DNA of 64,000 bases from Psychrobacter sp. WY6 (GTDB lineage: Bacteria; Pseudomonadota; Gammaproteobacteria; Pseudomonadales; Moraxellaceae): contig NZ_CP049902.1 in NCBI RefSeq assembly GCF_018448495.1, positions 1,240,001 through 1,304,000 of the forward strand, written 5' to 3'. A program made the translations under genes and the position numbers. Of the stretch, positions 20,981-32,700 are shown piece by piece. The notes beneath the pieces were generated by a model. That model did no database searches. It saw only the letters and a list, made by a program, of their open reading frames with translations, and was not told where the DNA came from. Each line of letters opens with the position of its first letter. The stretch's first letter is position 1.

Positions 20981-21047
20981 ATGGATAATTTATAAATGCA
21001 TTGTCTTTAGCGCAGTTGTATCATTTAACCAGCTGTTAATATAAAGA

Positions 21048-21488
21048 CTATGGCGTAACTACGACATAATCGTTGGTATTAATCAAAATCTCAGATGGTT
21101 GATCAACGACAATACGGACAACATTATCATTAGTCACTTGTGATTTGTAATAGTTGTCTTCAGCCACAGTACAACCTAAGCAGCGTCCCATCGCATCCCA
21201 AGGTTCAACAAAAAGTTTCTGCTGCGCCTGATCCGCATTACCACCGATAAGCGAGAAGGGTAGACTAACTAGGTAGGCGGCAGTACCAGCAACGGCACTG
21301 ACCAGTTGTAGAGGTTTACCCACTACAGTATCAACCACCATTGTCTCATAAGAGGGCCCAAAGTCTGTCTCATCAATTTCTATGGCTGCCAAGGCAGGCT
21401 GCATAGTAGCAGCCATTAAACTTAAGCTTGCGGCTATAGTAATGGCTTTTTGCTTAACTGTGCGTTGGTTTTTGGCTTTAACAGTCAT
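21048..21488 (-). CDS. Small secreted hypothetical protein
   Basis: Not recognised. The 146 residues begin with a clear signal peptide (KAITIAASLSLMAATMQPAL, cleavage near ALA-A). The mature part has a glycine- and alanine-containing hydrophobic stretch (LVSAVAGTAAYLVSLPFSLI), then FVEPWDAMGRCLGC with two cysteines three apart, and an acidic C-terminus. The hydrophobic stretch could be a membrane-interacting helix. Frame is intact and the start is preceded by AGGACATCG. It is isolated between terminators, so context gives no functional hint. Confidence 0.7.
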   Translation of the reverse strand: MTVKAKNQRTVKQKAITIAASLSLMAATMQPALAAIEIDETDFGPSYETMVVDTVVGKPLQLVSAVAGTAAYLVSLPFSLIGGNADQAQQKLFVEPWDAMGRCLGCTVAEDNYYKSQVTNDNVVRIVVDQPSEILINTNDYVVVTP

Positions 21489-21815
21489 AACGATGTCCTA
21501 AAATTCATAATTGGTATGATTATTAGCTGCTGCTATTTCCACACAGAGACAATTTCCCTATATAAACAATGCGCAACGATAAGTAAGCTAAATATATTAC
21601 AGATGTATAAACATTATGCACTATTTATGTAAGTGCTCATACTATTAAAGCAAGATGTGTGTCAATAAGCAACAAAATGGCGCGCGATATAATAATCTTA
21701 GTGCAAAATAATAAGACACTTAGTCAAGAGTATTGTGCTGCCATATTCTACGACTTGATACCTAAGTTATTCTGGTACTTAAGGCGAAACAGATAGTGAT
21801 AGTTTCAGATAATAT
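21489..21815. other. Intergenic region upstream of the small secreted protein
   Basis: The region lies between the minus-strand hypothetical gene and the 3' end of mutM. It is AT-rich and should hold the promoter of the hypothetical gene. No clear terminator, repeat or RNA was seen. Confidence 0.4.
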
Positions 21816-22754
21816 TTAAAGGATTGGCTGACAGTTGGGGCAGAATACACTGGCGCGACCATTAATTTTGATATTCTCAAGCACCGCATCACAATGCGGA
21901 CAAGTTTCCCCTTGTCTACCATAGACATTTAATGTCTGCTGGAAGTAACCGGTTTGGCCATCTGCTACGGTGAAGTCTCGTAGTGTGGAGCCACCAAGCG
22001 CTATCGCCTTTTTTAGAATAACTTTAATATGATCGACCAAAATAATCATCTGAGCATAGGACAGTTGGTGAGCGGGGGTGGCTGGATGAATAGCTGATAA
22101 ATATAGGCTTTCAGTCGCATAGATATTACCGACACCCACGACGACCTGTTGTTCCATGATGACTGATTTTATAGCGCGAGCAATGGGCTGCTTCTTTGAT
22201 TTGGCGTTGCCAATTGCTACGGTATCAGCACTGTGATCAAGCAGGTTTGTCCGTTGAATCAATTGATACAGGTAGTCTGCAGTAAATTCATCTGATAATG
22301 GTTCAGGACCTAAATGATCTAATAGCTTAGCACTATAATCCTTGTGCCATAACACTGACCCAAAACGTCTTGGGTCGTAGTAATGTAGCTGGACTTTTGT
22401 ATTATTAACGCCCTTAAAAACAATGATGAGATGATCATGCTTGCGCTTTTCAGTACCGTAGCTCTGCTGTTGCAGGCTGCCCGACATGCCTAAATGAACC
22501 AAAATTTGACGCGGTACTAACGTAGCAGTTTGAGCCGCAGCGCTATCGTCATTGGGTAATAAAGGTAAAAAGTTAAGAATTAAATATTTTGCGCGGCGCT
22601 CAACGCTATCTAGTGTGTAATCAATCAAGCTATCTAAATCATCTGGCATCGCCCAGCGCAGCTTTGGCTGAAAAACTTTTATATCGATAATGCGTTGCCC
22701 TAATAACGGTGCAAGGCTGGTTTTGGTTGTTTCTACTTCAGGCAATTCAGGCAT
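21816..22754 (-). CDS. mutM: Formamidopyrimidine-DNA glycosylase (Fpg/MutM)
   Basis: The enzyme removes oxidised purines such as 8-oxoguanine and nicks the abasic site. The mature N-terminus PELPEVET carries the catalytic proline and glutamate. HLGMSGSL, YYDPRRFG and GVGNIYATE are typical, and the C-terminal zinc finger has CPHC and CPNC. At 312 residues it is longer than the usual 270 because of two inserts, around LLPNDDSAAAQTATLVP and DHSADTVAIGNAKSKKQP. Intact frame. It follows relA by 53 bases on the same strand and may be cotranscribed. Confidence 0.95.
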   Translation of the reverse strand: MPELPEVETTKTSLAPLLGQRIIDIKVFQPKLRWAMPDDLDSLIDYTLDSVERRAKYLILNFLPLLPNDDSAAAQTATLVPRQILVHLGMSGSLQQQSYGTEKRKHDHLIIVFKGVNNTKVQLHYYDPRRFGSVLWHKDYSAKLLDHLGPEPLSDEFTADYLYQLIQRTNLLDHSADTVAIGNAKSKKQPIARAIKSVIMEQQVVVGVGNIYATESLYLSAIHPATPAHQLSYAQMIILVDHIKVILKKAIALGGSTLRDFTVADGQTGYFQQTLNVYGRQGETCPHCDAVLENIKINGRASVFCPNCQPIL

Positions 22755-22807
22755 GATATTTTTATAATAACCTTATGATTCAGTGGATGTACTTTGTGAG
22801 TTTATAT

Positions 22808-25354
22808 CTAAGCGACGGCGCGGCGAGCATGCAAGATACCATGCTGTTGCTCTAGTTTCGCCAAAAGCTTAGATAGGTGCGCCAATCCTGAGACTTCAAT
22901 ATGAAATTTTAAAAAGGCAATGTTATCATCATTACTAAGCGTTTCAACTTGACGAATATTGACATTTTCTTTATCAATAATTTGCGTCAAGTCACGCAAC
23001 AGTCCGCGTCTATCATAGGCTTCTACGTGAATATCAACGGGTTGATAACGACCAGCTTGTACCCGCCACGAAGCTTCTATTTCGCGCTCAGGATCGCGTT
23101 CAATCAAGCGTGAATATTCAGGGCAACCACGATTATGGACACTGACACCTCGTGATAAGGTAATGTAACCAGCAATTGGCTCGCCATGCACAGGGTGGCA
23201 ACAGCCTGCTAGATTGATTTCTATATTATCCAGCCCATCGATACGAATTTTATAAGCATCGATTTTGCCTGCCTCTCTAGCATATACTTGGCGCAAAATT
23301 TTCTGGCGGTCTTTCAGGTTCTAGGTGTAGCTGACGAGAGATGTGGCTGGTGAGTTGGTTGAGACCAATGTCGCCTGTGACCAATCCAACGATAATATCA
23401 GTCGTATTGACATGGAAATGCTGAATATAGTCGTTTAAATCGATGCTATTGGGATGTACCGATAATCGTTCAAGCTCTTTACTGAGCATTTGACGACCAA
23501 TTTCAATGTTTTTATCACGGTCTTGCTTATTGAACCATTGACGCAATTTTGAACGTGCACGGTTGGTATGAATGTATCCAAGTGAAGCAACTAGCCAATC
23601 ACGGTTGGGCTCACGTGATGCTTTGGTGATAATTTCAACTTGTTCACCCGTTTTGAGTTGATAGGTTAATGGTACATAGCGCTGATTGACTCGCGCAGCT
23701 TGGGCACGATTACCGACTTGTGTATGTACATAATAAGCAAAATCAAGAACGGTCGCCCCTTTTGGCAGTTCAGTAATGTCACCATCACGGCTAAAGATAT
23801 AGATGCGTTCGAGCTCGTCAAAGTCAACGAGTTGCTCTTCTTCGTCAAACTCCATGCCCTCTATTTCTTCACCAGTTAGTAAAGGTGAGCGCGGTTGGTT
23901 ACGAGTTTCATTATTGATAGATAACAGTTGGCGCAGCGAGCTGATTCTTTGATTAAGATAATTGTCTTTTTTATTCTTTAGACCTTCTTTGTAGTTAACA
24001 TGAGCACACATGCCAAGCTCAGCTTCGAAATGCATTTCATGAGTACGAATTTGCACTTCCAGTGACTTGTTTTCAGCATGACTGCCGTATGTAGTGAGCG
24101 ATAACCATTGGACTTGGGGTTGGTAATATAGTCATCGAATTGTTCTGGAATATATCGCCACAAGCCATGTACCAATCCAAGCACGTGGTAACAGTCTGAT
24201 GGATTGGTGACCAATACTCGCAGCGCGCGAATGTCATAAAGCTGATCAAACGATAAGCCTTTGAGCTTCATTTTTCGGTAGATAGAGTAGATATGCTTAA
24301 CACGTCCAGAGACTTCACCTTCGATATTAGCCTCTGCTAGTGCCTCATTGAGCTTATCTTGTACGCGCTGAATATAGGACTCGCGTTCGCTGCGTTTTTC
24401 GGAGAGCAGTTTGGCAATCTCTTTATAGCGTTCAGGCGCAAGGTAGCGAAAGGCTAAGTCTTCTAGCTCCCATTTAAGTTGCGCGATGCCCAAGCGATGC
24501 GCCAGTGGTGCATAAATGGTCATGACTTCACGCGCCACCCGATTCTGACGCTCTTCATTAGAAAAGGTCAATTCGCGCATGGCGAAAGTACGCTCAGCCA
24601 ATTTGATAAGGACGACACGTACATCATTGGTGACGGAGATTAGCATGCTATAAATATTAGATAGCTGGTCGCGCTGATTGTTTACGAAGTGATCTTCTAG
24701 ACGCTTATTGCTTTCAATAATCTCAGACAGCTTACCCATTGCCAAGGTATCTTTGACGAGGGTCGATATGTCTACACCGAATTTTTTCTCGATATCAGCG
24801 AGGCTTATGATTGATTTTCGCGCACTACGATAGAGCATTGCAGCCACAAGAGCGTCTTCGTCTTGGTAGAGATAGGTCAATATGTCTGTCATGCCAATAC
24901 CCGTGACATAAGCGCCTGAACGCTCAGACTCGCTGGTATTCATATGACTGCGAATAAATTCACAAGCAGCATTCAAGTGAGGTACAGACTCTTGTCCGAT
25001 ACGTTTGGCGACATTGTCTAACCAAGTGGGAACATCAATATTGACTTGATCTAAATCAATCGCTTCCAGCTCTTTATCTGAGAGAGCATTATTTTTATCT
25101 AAAAGCGGGTTATCAGAATATTCGTTTTCAAGCTTTGGATCATGACTATGAAAAGCATGTAGTGCTGAGCGATCAAAAGTGGTGTGTAGTTTATGAGTGG
25201 ACAGCTGGTATTTGATATCGAGGGGGATTTGGGCATAGCTATTGGCAGACTGGTGCGAGCGTTGGCTCGCGACCAGTTGAGCGGCAAGTGCTGCACTATC
25301 GGCTTGGGTGGTCTGTCCATCCACCAGCGGTAATCCTTCACGAATTTTTACCAT
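22808..25354 (-). CDS. relA: (p)ppGpp synthetase RelA (two frame changes)
   Basis: RelA makes (p)ppGpp on stalled ribosomes. The hydrolase-like region lacks the HD metal-binding motif (MLYRSARKSI stands where HDIVED is found in bifunctional SpoT), which marks the monofunctional RelA type. The synthetase domain contains RVKHIYSIYRKM, YDIRALRVL and NGYRSLHTAV. Then come a TGS domain (IYIFSRDGDITELPKGATVL) and a C-terminal ACT domain. The frame changes near 24080 (before HAENKSLEVQIRTHEMH) and near 23300 in an A4T4 run (before RQVYAREAG). A GAGGAG site precedes the ATG. When joined it is about 850 residues. Confidence 0.92.
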
Positions 25355-25736
25355 AGCCGACTCCTCTTAGCTATTTTGAATTGATTATAACCTCATCTAC
25401 TATGCACACACGTTGAACTTACGATTCATAAAGTGTCAGCTATAAACCAATATAACTGCTAAAAAATCTGTTTTTTAGCAGTCATAAAATGCGCGTAAAA
25501 TATATAAAGCTATGAGTGCAAACGTTCACAAGAATGGAAAAAACCAGTCTAGGAATATTGTTTACTATTATCTCACTTTAAAGAGACAAATCAAGCGAGG
25601 CTATGTAATGTCTGCGGTTAATCAGGATAAAAACCATCATTTTTTGCCACCGCTTGACTCAAATTTTGAATCAAGCTCAGTGACCTTTAGCATGGCTATT
25701 TAATGCTCTGAACCGCTCACTTAACCGTAAATTGAA
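25355..25736. other. Intergenic region between rlmD and relA
   Basis: This 382-base gap holds the hairpin at 25455-25482 and a near-palindrome with arms CTTGACTCAAA (25653-25663) and TTTGAATCAAG (25665-25675), one mismatch. A plus-strand frame of 63 codons at 25512-25703 has no ribosome-binding site or recognisable content and is not called. The relA promoter should lie in the first 100 bases. Confidence 0.5.
25455..25482. repeat. Perfect 12-base hairpin upstream of relA
   Basis: ACTGCTAAAAAA at 25455-25466 and TTTTTTAGCAGT at 25471-25482 pair perfectly around a TCTG loop. It could act as a bidirectional terminator for the minus-strand rlmD transcript or as a site upstream of relA. Confidence 0.7.
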
Positions 25737-27278
25737 TTACACCGCTACTTTTTCAAAACGAGCGATGGACTCAACATGACCGGTATGACAGAACATGTCC
25801 ATTACGCCAGCATGAGTCAGACGATAGCCTTGCTCTAATAATGCTTTTGTATCACGGGCGAGGGTTGCAGGGTTGCAAGAGACATAAACGATTCTCTCAG
25901 CGTTAAATTTCGGCAAGTACTGCATAATTTCCCAAGCACCAGAACGCGGCGGGTCGATCAATAGCGCATCAAAGCCCTGATTTGCCCAAGGTTTATCAGT
26001 ACAGTCTTGCGTCAAATCTTGGCTATAAAATTCTGTATTATTGATGCCATTACGACGTGCGTTATCGGCTGCACGTGCGGTCATCGCTTCGCTGCCTTCA
26101 ACACCAACCACAGAACCTGTCTCACCAACGAGGCGCGCGAGTGGCAAGCTAAAGTTGCCTAGACCACTGAATAAATCAAGTACGCGTTCACCTGCTTTTA
26201 AGTCTAACAAATCGCAAGCAAGCTTGGTCATTTGACGATTAACGGACAGGTTCACTTGGGTAAAATCTGTCGGGATAAACTCGAAAGTCAAATCGTATTC
26301 TGGCAATTGGTAATATAAACGACCAAATTGCTGGCTCATGTCATCATCTGCAGTCAATGCAATACGCTGGATACTGTCCGCACCTTTAGACTGCAAATAT
26401 AGCTGCCAGTTGCGTGCGGCAAAAAATACTTTTAGCTTTTCTATATCCGCGTCTGATAATGGCTCCAAGTTGCGTACGATAAGGGCAACGGGCTGATTGC
26501 CATCTGGCAGCTCAGGCATCTCCTCACCCATGGCCAACTCAAGCTGAGCAATCTTGTTACGGCTCTCTAGCGTACTAATCAGTGTTTTTAAGTTTTCAAT
26601 CTCAAAACCAATTCTTGGATCTAAAATATGACACTCATTTAATTCTGCCAAAAAGTTACTTGAGCGCTCACGAAAGCCGACAAGCGCGGTTTCTTTTTTG
26701 GTGACATAACGCACACCCAATCGTGCTTTGGTACGATAACCAAGACGATCACCAACTATTGGAGCAAGCCAGTTATCAGGCGTGACATTGGCTTGGTGTA
26801 TCAGCATTTCAGCCAATACAGATTGCTTAAAGTTGATTTGACCGTCTGGCTGCCAGTGTTGCAAATTACAGCCGCCGCAGACGCCAAAATGTGGGCAGGG
26901 CGGTACGGCACGTTCAGAATTTGGGTTGGCAGTAATACTGACAGCCTCGCCTTCTTCAAAGCTGGCACGGCTATTGGTTATTTTGACCAAGGCACTTTCA
27001 CCCGGCAATGCAAAGCTTACAAAGATTTTTTTGCCATGTTTGTCTTCGACATGACCATCGTCTATACCAAAACCATTACCATAAACGGCAACGCCGCGAC
27101 CATCATGCGACAAACCATCAATGGTGAAGGGCAGAGGTTCTGCATCCTTTAGGCGGCGGCGTGTCTTTGATGAGGGTTTAGATTTTTTCTTATTAGGCGG
27201 AATAGTAATCGTTTGGGTCTCGCTCGTTGCTGGCGTAACATCAGAGGTTGTAGACGTTTTTGAATCGGTGGGTTGCAT
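25737..27278 (-). CDS. rlmD: 23S rRNA (uracil-1939-C5) methyltransferase RlmD
   Basis: The enzyme methylates U1939 of 23S rRNA with S-adenosylmethionine. An N-terminal TRAM RNA-binding domain ([15 protein letters not shown]) is preceded by a 45-residue basic, low-complexity tail. The iron-sulfur cysteines appear in [14 protein letters not shown]. The methyltransferase core has [16 protein letters not shown], and the catalytic cysteine lies in [11 protein letters not shown]. At 513 residues it is longer than the 433-residue Escherichia coli enzyme, mostly through the N-terminal tail. Intact frame. Confidence 0.95.
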   Translation of the reverse strand: MQPTDSKTSTTSDVTPATSETQTITIPPNKKKSKPSSKTRRRLKDAEPLPFTIDGLSHDGRGVAVYGNGFGIDDGHVEDKHGKKIFVSFALPGESALVKITNSRASFEEGEAVSITANPNSERAVPPCPHFGVCGGCNLQHWQPDGQINFKQSVLAEMLIHQANVTPDNWLAPIVGDRLGYRTKARLGVRYVTKKETALVGFRERSSNFLAELNECHILDPRIGFEIENLKTLISTLESRNKIAQLELAMGEEMPELPDGNQPVALIVRNLEPLSDADIEKLKVFFAARNWQLYLQSKGADSIQRIALTADDDMSQQFGRLYYQLPEYDLTFEFIPTDFTQVNLSVNRQMTKLACDLLDLKAGERVLDLFSGLGNFSLPLARLVGETGSVVGVEGSEAMTARAADNARRNGINNTEFYSQDLTQDCTDKPWANQGFDALLIDPPRSGAWEIMQYLPKFNAERIVYVSCNPATLARDTKALLEQGYRLTHAGVMDMFCHTGHVESIARFEKVAV

Positions 27279-27366
27279 AAACCTGCCTTAATAATAAATG
27301 ATAAATAACTAAAAAAATGAGGATAAACGCGATGTCTTATAACGCGCCTTCATATAACTTCATTTG

Positions 27367-28191
27367 TTATGATGTGGGCGCAGATGACCAATCAGCGATG
27401 AAGTCTTGATGGCGAGCATGACCATCCGCTTGGGTATATTTTACTAAATAGTCATAGCTCTGCTGCTGCCAAGCGTCAAAATCTTGTGAGGATAGTTGCC
27501 CAGTTAAACGCAACCAGCGCAAATAGATTAGCCATGTATTCATGACGTCAGACTCGCAATAAATAGACAGCGTTTGCCAGTCATTAGTGCTGACAAGCTC
27601 ACCAACCATACTACCGTCGACAGCTGTTTTACCCGGTAGACCATATAAGCTTGCGACAATATCCATGGCTTCGCGGCGGCTGGCACCGTACTGGCTAAAT
27701 CTGTCCATCAAATCAAGGTGACGGGTGTGGAAGCGATTGACATAATTATCAAAGCGCATGTTTTTGATGCGCTCGCCTTCTTCAAATAACCATGGCGCTG
27801 ATAAATCGTATTGCATAGCCCGATATATCAGTACAGGAATATCAAAACCTGAGCCATTCCAACTAATAAGCTGTGGCAGTTTTTCAAGGTCACTAAATGC
27901 CCGAAAAAATTTGGCAAGAATATCTTTTTCACTAAATTTATCAGCGGTCAATGAGAACAACGACAACTTGCCATCTTTGATATATAACGCTGAGATACAG
28001 ACGATACGCTGCAGTGGCAAGCGCATAAAATCATGCCCAGCTTCTTGTATTCGAAGCGCTGTGAGTGCGCTCAATGCATCTGCATCATTCAACTCTGCCA
28101 ATTGCGGATAGATACGGCGCGCCGCATCGGTATTAGCGACAGTTTCGATATCAAAGACCAGTATAGGGTCGGATGGTAGAGCTTGTGACAT
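27367..28191 (-). CDS. PolB-like 3'-5' exonuclease (DEDD family)
   Basis: This resembles the stand-alone exonuclease domain of family B DNA polymerases. Metal-binding motifs are visible: FDIETV (D and E of motif I), SWNGSGFDIPVL (motif II) and YCESDVMNTW (motif III). The start at 28191 (MSQALPSDP) is preferred because AGGA precedes it; a longer frame begins 21 bases earlier. It lies between cysM and rlmD, same strand, so it may be cotranscribed. The substrate is not known; proofreading or repair is inferred only from the fold. Confidence 0.85.
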   Translation of the reverse strand: MSQALPSDPILVFDIETVANTDAARRIYPQLAELNDADALSALTALRIQEAGHDFMRLPLQRIVCISALYIKDGKLSLFSLTADKFSEKDILAKFFRAFSDLEKLPQLISWNGSGFDIPVLIYRAMQYDLSAPWLFEEGERIKNMRFDNYVNRFHTRHLDLMDRFSQYGASRREAMDIVASLYGLPGKTAVDGSMVGELVSTNDWQTLSIYCESDVMNTWLIYLRWLRLTGQLSSQDFDAWQQQSYDYLVKYTQADGHARHQDFIADWSSAPTS

Positions 28192-28257
28192 AAGAAATCC
28201 TGATTGAATCAACTAAACTGAGCAGGGTTGTCTGTGCGTTAGGTAATTTATGTGCGG

Positions 28258-29226
28258 TTATCGATCGACATTGCTGGCGTCAATATTGTCGTCGTTAATA
28301 TTGTATAAACCCGTCGACAAATAACGATCGCCGCGATCACAGACAATAAAGGCGATGACGGCATCAGGGTTTTCTTTAGCGACTTGTACGGCAGCCCATG
28401 CTGCAGCACCTGATGAAACGCCCGCGAAAACACCTTCAGTTTTCGCCAGTTTGCGCATATAAATTTCTGCGATACGCTGATCCACATCCATGATTTCATC
28501 AACCAAATCTGCGTTAAAGATACCCGGCATGTAAGCTGCAGGCCAGCGGCGAATACCAGCAATCGAAGCTTCTTCATCAGGCTGTAGTCCGATGATTTTG
28601 ATATCTGGATTTTGTTCTTTGAGGTATTGCGATACACCGGTAATAGTACCAGTGGTGCCCATTGAGCTAATAAAATGAGTGATTTTACCTTCGGTTTGCG
28701 CCCATAGTTCAGGCCCTGTGGTCAGGTAATGGGCTTGACTGTTATCAGGGTTATTAAACTGATCCAATACGATGCCTTTGCCATCTGCTTGCATTTGCAG
28801 CGCTAAATCGCGTGCGGCTTCCATGCCTTCATCCACCTCGATTAACGTCGCACCATACGCAATCATAGCATCTTTGCGCTCTTGAGTTGAATTGGTTGGC
28901 ATCAGTAGCGTTATCGGATAGCCACGCATCGCCGCGACCATGGCTAAAGCGATACCCGTATTGCCACTCGTGGCTTCAATCAGCATGTCGCCCGCTTTGA
29001 TATCACCGCGCTGTTCTGCCTGATAAATCATATTAAAAGCAGGACGATCTTTAACAGACCCCGCTGGATTGTTACCTTCAAGCTTGGCCAGTAACGCAGC
29101 ACCATTGGTCAGCTGCTCTTGCTCAGGTAAGCGCTGCAATTTAACCAATGGCGTCTGACCGACGCAATCAGCAAGTTTGGTAACTTGAGTAATGAAATTA
29201 GAGTTGGAGATAGCCGTTGCGGACAT
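28258..29226 (-). CDS. cysM: Cysteine synthase B
   Basis: A pyridoxal-phosphate enzyme that makes cysteine from O-acetylserine and sulfide or thiosulfate. The PLP lysine is K59 in NPAGSVKDRPA; the phosphate-anchoring loop is EATSGNTG. RRWPAAYMPGIFNA is typical of the CysM rather than CysK branch. The 322 residues and the intact frame are normal. If pdxJ is truly lost, this enzyme's cofactor would have to come from salvage. Confidence 0.93.
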   Translation of the reverse strand: MSATAISNSNFITQVTKLADCVGQTPLVKLQRLPEQEQLTNGAALLAKLEGNNPAGSVKDRPAFNMIYQAEQRGDIKAGDMLIEATSGNTGIALAMVAAMRGYPITLLMPTNSTQERKDAMIAYGATLIEVDEGMEAARDLALQMQADGKGIVLDQFNNPDNSQAHYLTTGPELWAQTEGKITHFISSMGTTGTITGVSQYLKEQNPDIKIIGLQPDEEASIAGIRRWPAAYMPGIFNADLVDEIMDVDQRIAEIYMRKLAKTEGVFAGVSSGAAAWAAVQVAKENPDAVIAFIVCDRGDRYLSTGLYNINDDNIDASNVDR

Positions 29227-29740
29227 AAAGTATCCTTGCGAATTTTTAAAATTGATTTTTAATTACCGTTTATTTTTTAATTGTCATTTTGATTTTTGAA
29301 TAAATATCTTGATACGGCTGCTATTGAGTGAAGTGAGTAATTTGATCGTTAATGATATTTCTACCGCTTTAACCAAATAGCAATAAATGAAAAGTTGCGT
29401 CATTATATCATTTTGTTTTTGGCTACGCTGAAGGCATCAAGAGATTTTGGTAAATGAGTGGTGTTTAAAAAGGGCTGGACAGTTAAAATGCCTTTGCATC
29501 ATAGCCACTCACCATGATCGATGAAATGCGTTATAGTTATGGCAATATATAGGTACGGCAAGAACAAGAATCACTAAATTTATCATGGGTATGCAGTTAT
29601 CATTTTTGAAATGACGATAGCTTTGAAATGAGGAGAGCTTTGAAATGAGCACAGCCCCTAAAAAAATTATGATTGGCTAACACCGCTTACCGCCGCTATT
29701 GATTCATAGTGTGCAATTTTCTGTAGAGAGTAAAGCTAGC
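29227..29740. other. Intergenic region between cysM and the hybrid kinase
   Basis: The genes diverge across this 514-base gap, so promoters for both should be here, but no well-spaced -35/-10 pair was convincing. An imperfect duplicated phrase (TTTGAAATGACGATAG and TTTGAAATGAGGAGAG) occurs near 29606-29638. No gene, RNA or terminator recognised. Confidence 0.4.
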
Positions 29741-32700
29741 ATGGCATACAAAAAACGTTTTGATACTAGCAGTGCGTATGGCCAGTTGATTATATTGGTG
29801 TTCCTACCCATTTGTATCTTGGCAGCGGTGGGCGGTATTTTGGTCTTTTATGAGACCATGCGTGCCAGCAATTCCGAACAAGAAGTATTGGCGGAGGCGG
29901 TGCTGATTCGTTATACCCCAGCGATTGCAGAGCTAATCCCTGAGCTGTTGGCGCAAGAGCGCCAGCAAGCAGACGGCGAACCCAATGTGGATGGCGAAAT
30001 CAGAGCAAATGATGCCACTCAAACGACCATCACGAAGCTTGAGGAAATTCAAGATAAGCTGGGTCGTATGCAGTCCGAGCAACATGTACAGCGTATTGCG
30101 ATCATCAATGAAAGCAATCAAGTGCTCGCCGCAGTCGGTTATGGACTGAACGAAGCATGGCCTGCAATAGACACAAAAGAATTTTTTATCGCAGCAACCA
30201 ACGCCTATTGGAACCGCTTATGGCAGTGTGTTAGGGGAGTTTGAAGGAAAAAACTGTGGCTACTCGTCGATATGGACAATGAACCACTCTACATCGCCCG
30301 CTACCGTATCGCCATGGCGTTAGTGATTACCGGCTTGTTCACCATTTTGATTTTATTGCTGAGTTTAAATATTTATTCAAGCGCTGGATAGCACCAATTT
30401 ATGAGCTACGTTTGCAGTTGCAGCGTACCCATGTCGACAATCTGTATCAGCCTATTCCTGTTGAGTCAGATGGTGAGCTGAACTTATTGCAGCAAGACTT
30501 GGTCAAAACGCTACGCCGCCTGCATAGAAGCTTTCAGGAGTTAAAAGACCATGCCGAGCAAACCGAGGATGATTTGCGCCTTGCGTTTGATGAGATGGAA
30601 ATGCAAAACATCTCTATTCGTAATGCACGTGATGCGGCAATTTCAACCAGCCAAGCCAAATCGGCGTTTTTGGCCAATATTAGCCACGAGCTGCGCACGC
30701 CATTAAACAGTATCGATGGCTTTATCAATTTGCTGGCAAGGCATGGCGAATTGAATCCTGAACAAGATTTGTACGTGCAAACCATACGTAAGTCATCAGC
30801 ACACTTGCTTGCCTTGGTTAACGATGTTTTGGATTTCTCTAAGATCGAGGCGGGCAAGCTGGTACTTGACCGTCATGAGTTTGACCTTTATGACACTATT
30901 TATGATGTGGTCGATATGCTTTTCCGCAGAAAAAGGTCTGCGCATGGCGGTGTGTTTTATAATGATGTGCCGATGCGCATCAATGGCGACGCCCTACGCC
31001 TCAAGCAAGTATTGACCAATATCGTCGGCAATGCGATTAAATTTACCGATAGTGGCGATGTGGTAGTGCGTGTCAGCTTGGATGATCATCGTGATAATTA
31101 TCTCATGATCAGTGTGCAAGACAGCGGTAAGGGCATCTTTTAGCGATCAAAAAATGCTGTTCAAAGCTTTAGCCAAGGCGACCCTTCAATCACTCGTCAG
31201 TATGGCGGCACAGGGTTGGGGCTCGTTATCTCCAAGCAATTAACGCGGCTAATGGGCGGTGATATTGGCTTTCATGATAACGCTCAAGAGAATATTGCCA
31301 ATCAGGGCGCAACGTTTTGGTTTCGGATGCCAGCACATGTCGATGTGTTAGAAGCCGCTACTGGCCAGACAATTGAGCTTCCAGTCTTGGCTCCATTGGC
31401 GAGTGAGACCGATGAGTTTAATGTATTGGTATGGATCAATCATACCGCCTCTATCCAAGTGCTCAAAGCCAGCTTGCAATATTTGCCGATTAAATTGACC
31501 CAAGCCAATTCCTTACCAGGCGTACTTGAGTCATTAAAAGAGTATGGTAATTATTGGGATTGGGTCATCGTCGATGATGATACCCAAGACGATATGATGG
31601 CATTACTCAAACAAATTCGTCTGCATTATCAAGGCAAGCTTGCGGTATTTGGTTATCAAGTTGCTGCCGATCAAGCATTATTAAATCGTTATCATGCCAA
31701 TATTTTGTATGAGCCTTTAGACAAAAGACAGCTTTATGCCATGCTCGACACCCAAAATCGCAGTACCAAAAAAAGCGTGCAAGAACCGCGCTGGACAGGG
31801 GTGACGGTACTGGCAGTCGACGATCATCTGCCCAATTTGTTGGTGCTCGATGCATTACTTAGTGAGCTTGGCATCCAAGTCATCACAGCGAGTAGTGGTT
31901 TTGACGCCATAGAAATTATCAGCAAACAACAAACCAAAAATCTTAAAACCACAAAGAATGATAAGCAAAGTCTGTCGAATAAAACGCAAATCTCTAAAGC
32001 TGAAACGCGCGATGAGGTAAACAAGAAATCAAATAGTACGCTTCATGAAGAGATGAATACCGACGATAAAGTTGCTACTCAGGATAAAGGTCATATTGAT
32101 CTAATATTCATGGACATCCAAATGCCGCGTATGTCAGGGCATGAAGCCGCAAGACAAATTCGCAACATTGAAAATGATGATAGCCGTATCCCGATTATTG
32201 CGTTGACTGCCCATGGTTTGGCTGATGAGCGAGACAAAACTGATCGCCAGTGGCATTAATGACTATGTGGGTAAGCCCATTAGCCCAGCCTCAGTTATAC
32301 AAGTACTGCAAAAATGGCTTGGACGCACAACGACAATGCCGCAGTTAACAACGTTGCCTGATACCAATCTGCACAGTACGGATGTGCACAATACTGATGT
32401 GCAGGTTATCGATTTGTCAAAAGATAACTCACACTCTACTGATTTACAGAATAGGGAGGCTGAAACGTATTCAACGTGGCCATCAGACTCTACAACCATT
32501 GCCTATCCTATGGTGAAAGGGGATGAAAATAACCGTCATAGCGATTCTAATACAATCAATCAGCCAAAAATAACGCGTCCTTTATCATTGAAGAAAATTC
32601 GTGATAATTACTTGCGAGACAGCCAACCTCGTGAGGATTATAGACGCGAAACACCGCGTGACACCCAGCCACGCTATGAGAACTTGCGCTTACATAAACA

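Noticed and set aside
23666..23848. Short frames overlapping relA and many other short frames opposite real genes
   Set aside because: They lie within well-identified genes in other frames and have low-complexity or antisense-like composition.
24780..24850. Hydrolase activity of the RelA homologue
   Set aside because: The HD motif is replaced by residues such as SARKSI, so only synthetase activity is expected.
25512..25703. Plus-strand frame of 63 codons between relA and rlmD
   Set aside because: No ribosome-binding site, no recognisable family and overlap with a palindrome; it looks like chance.
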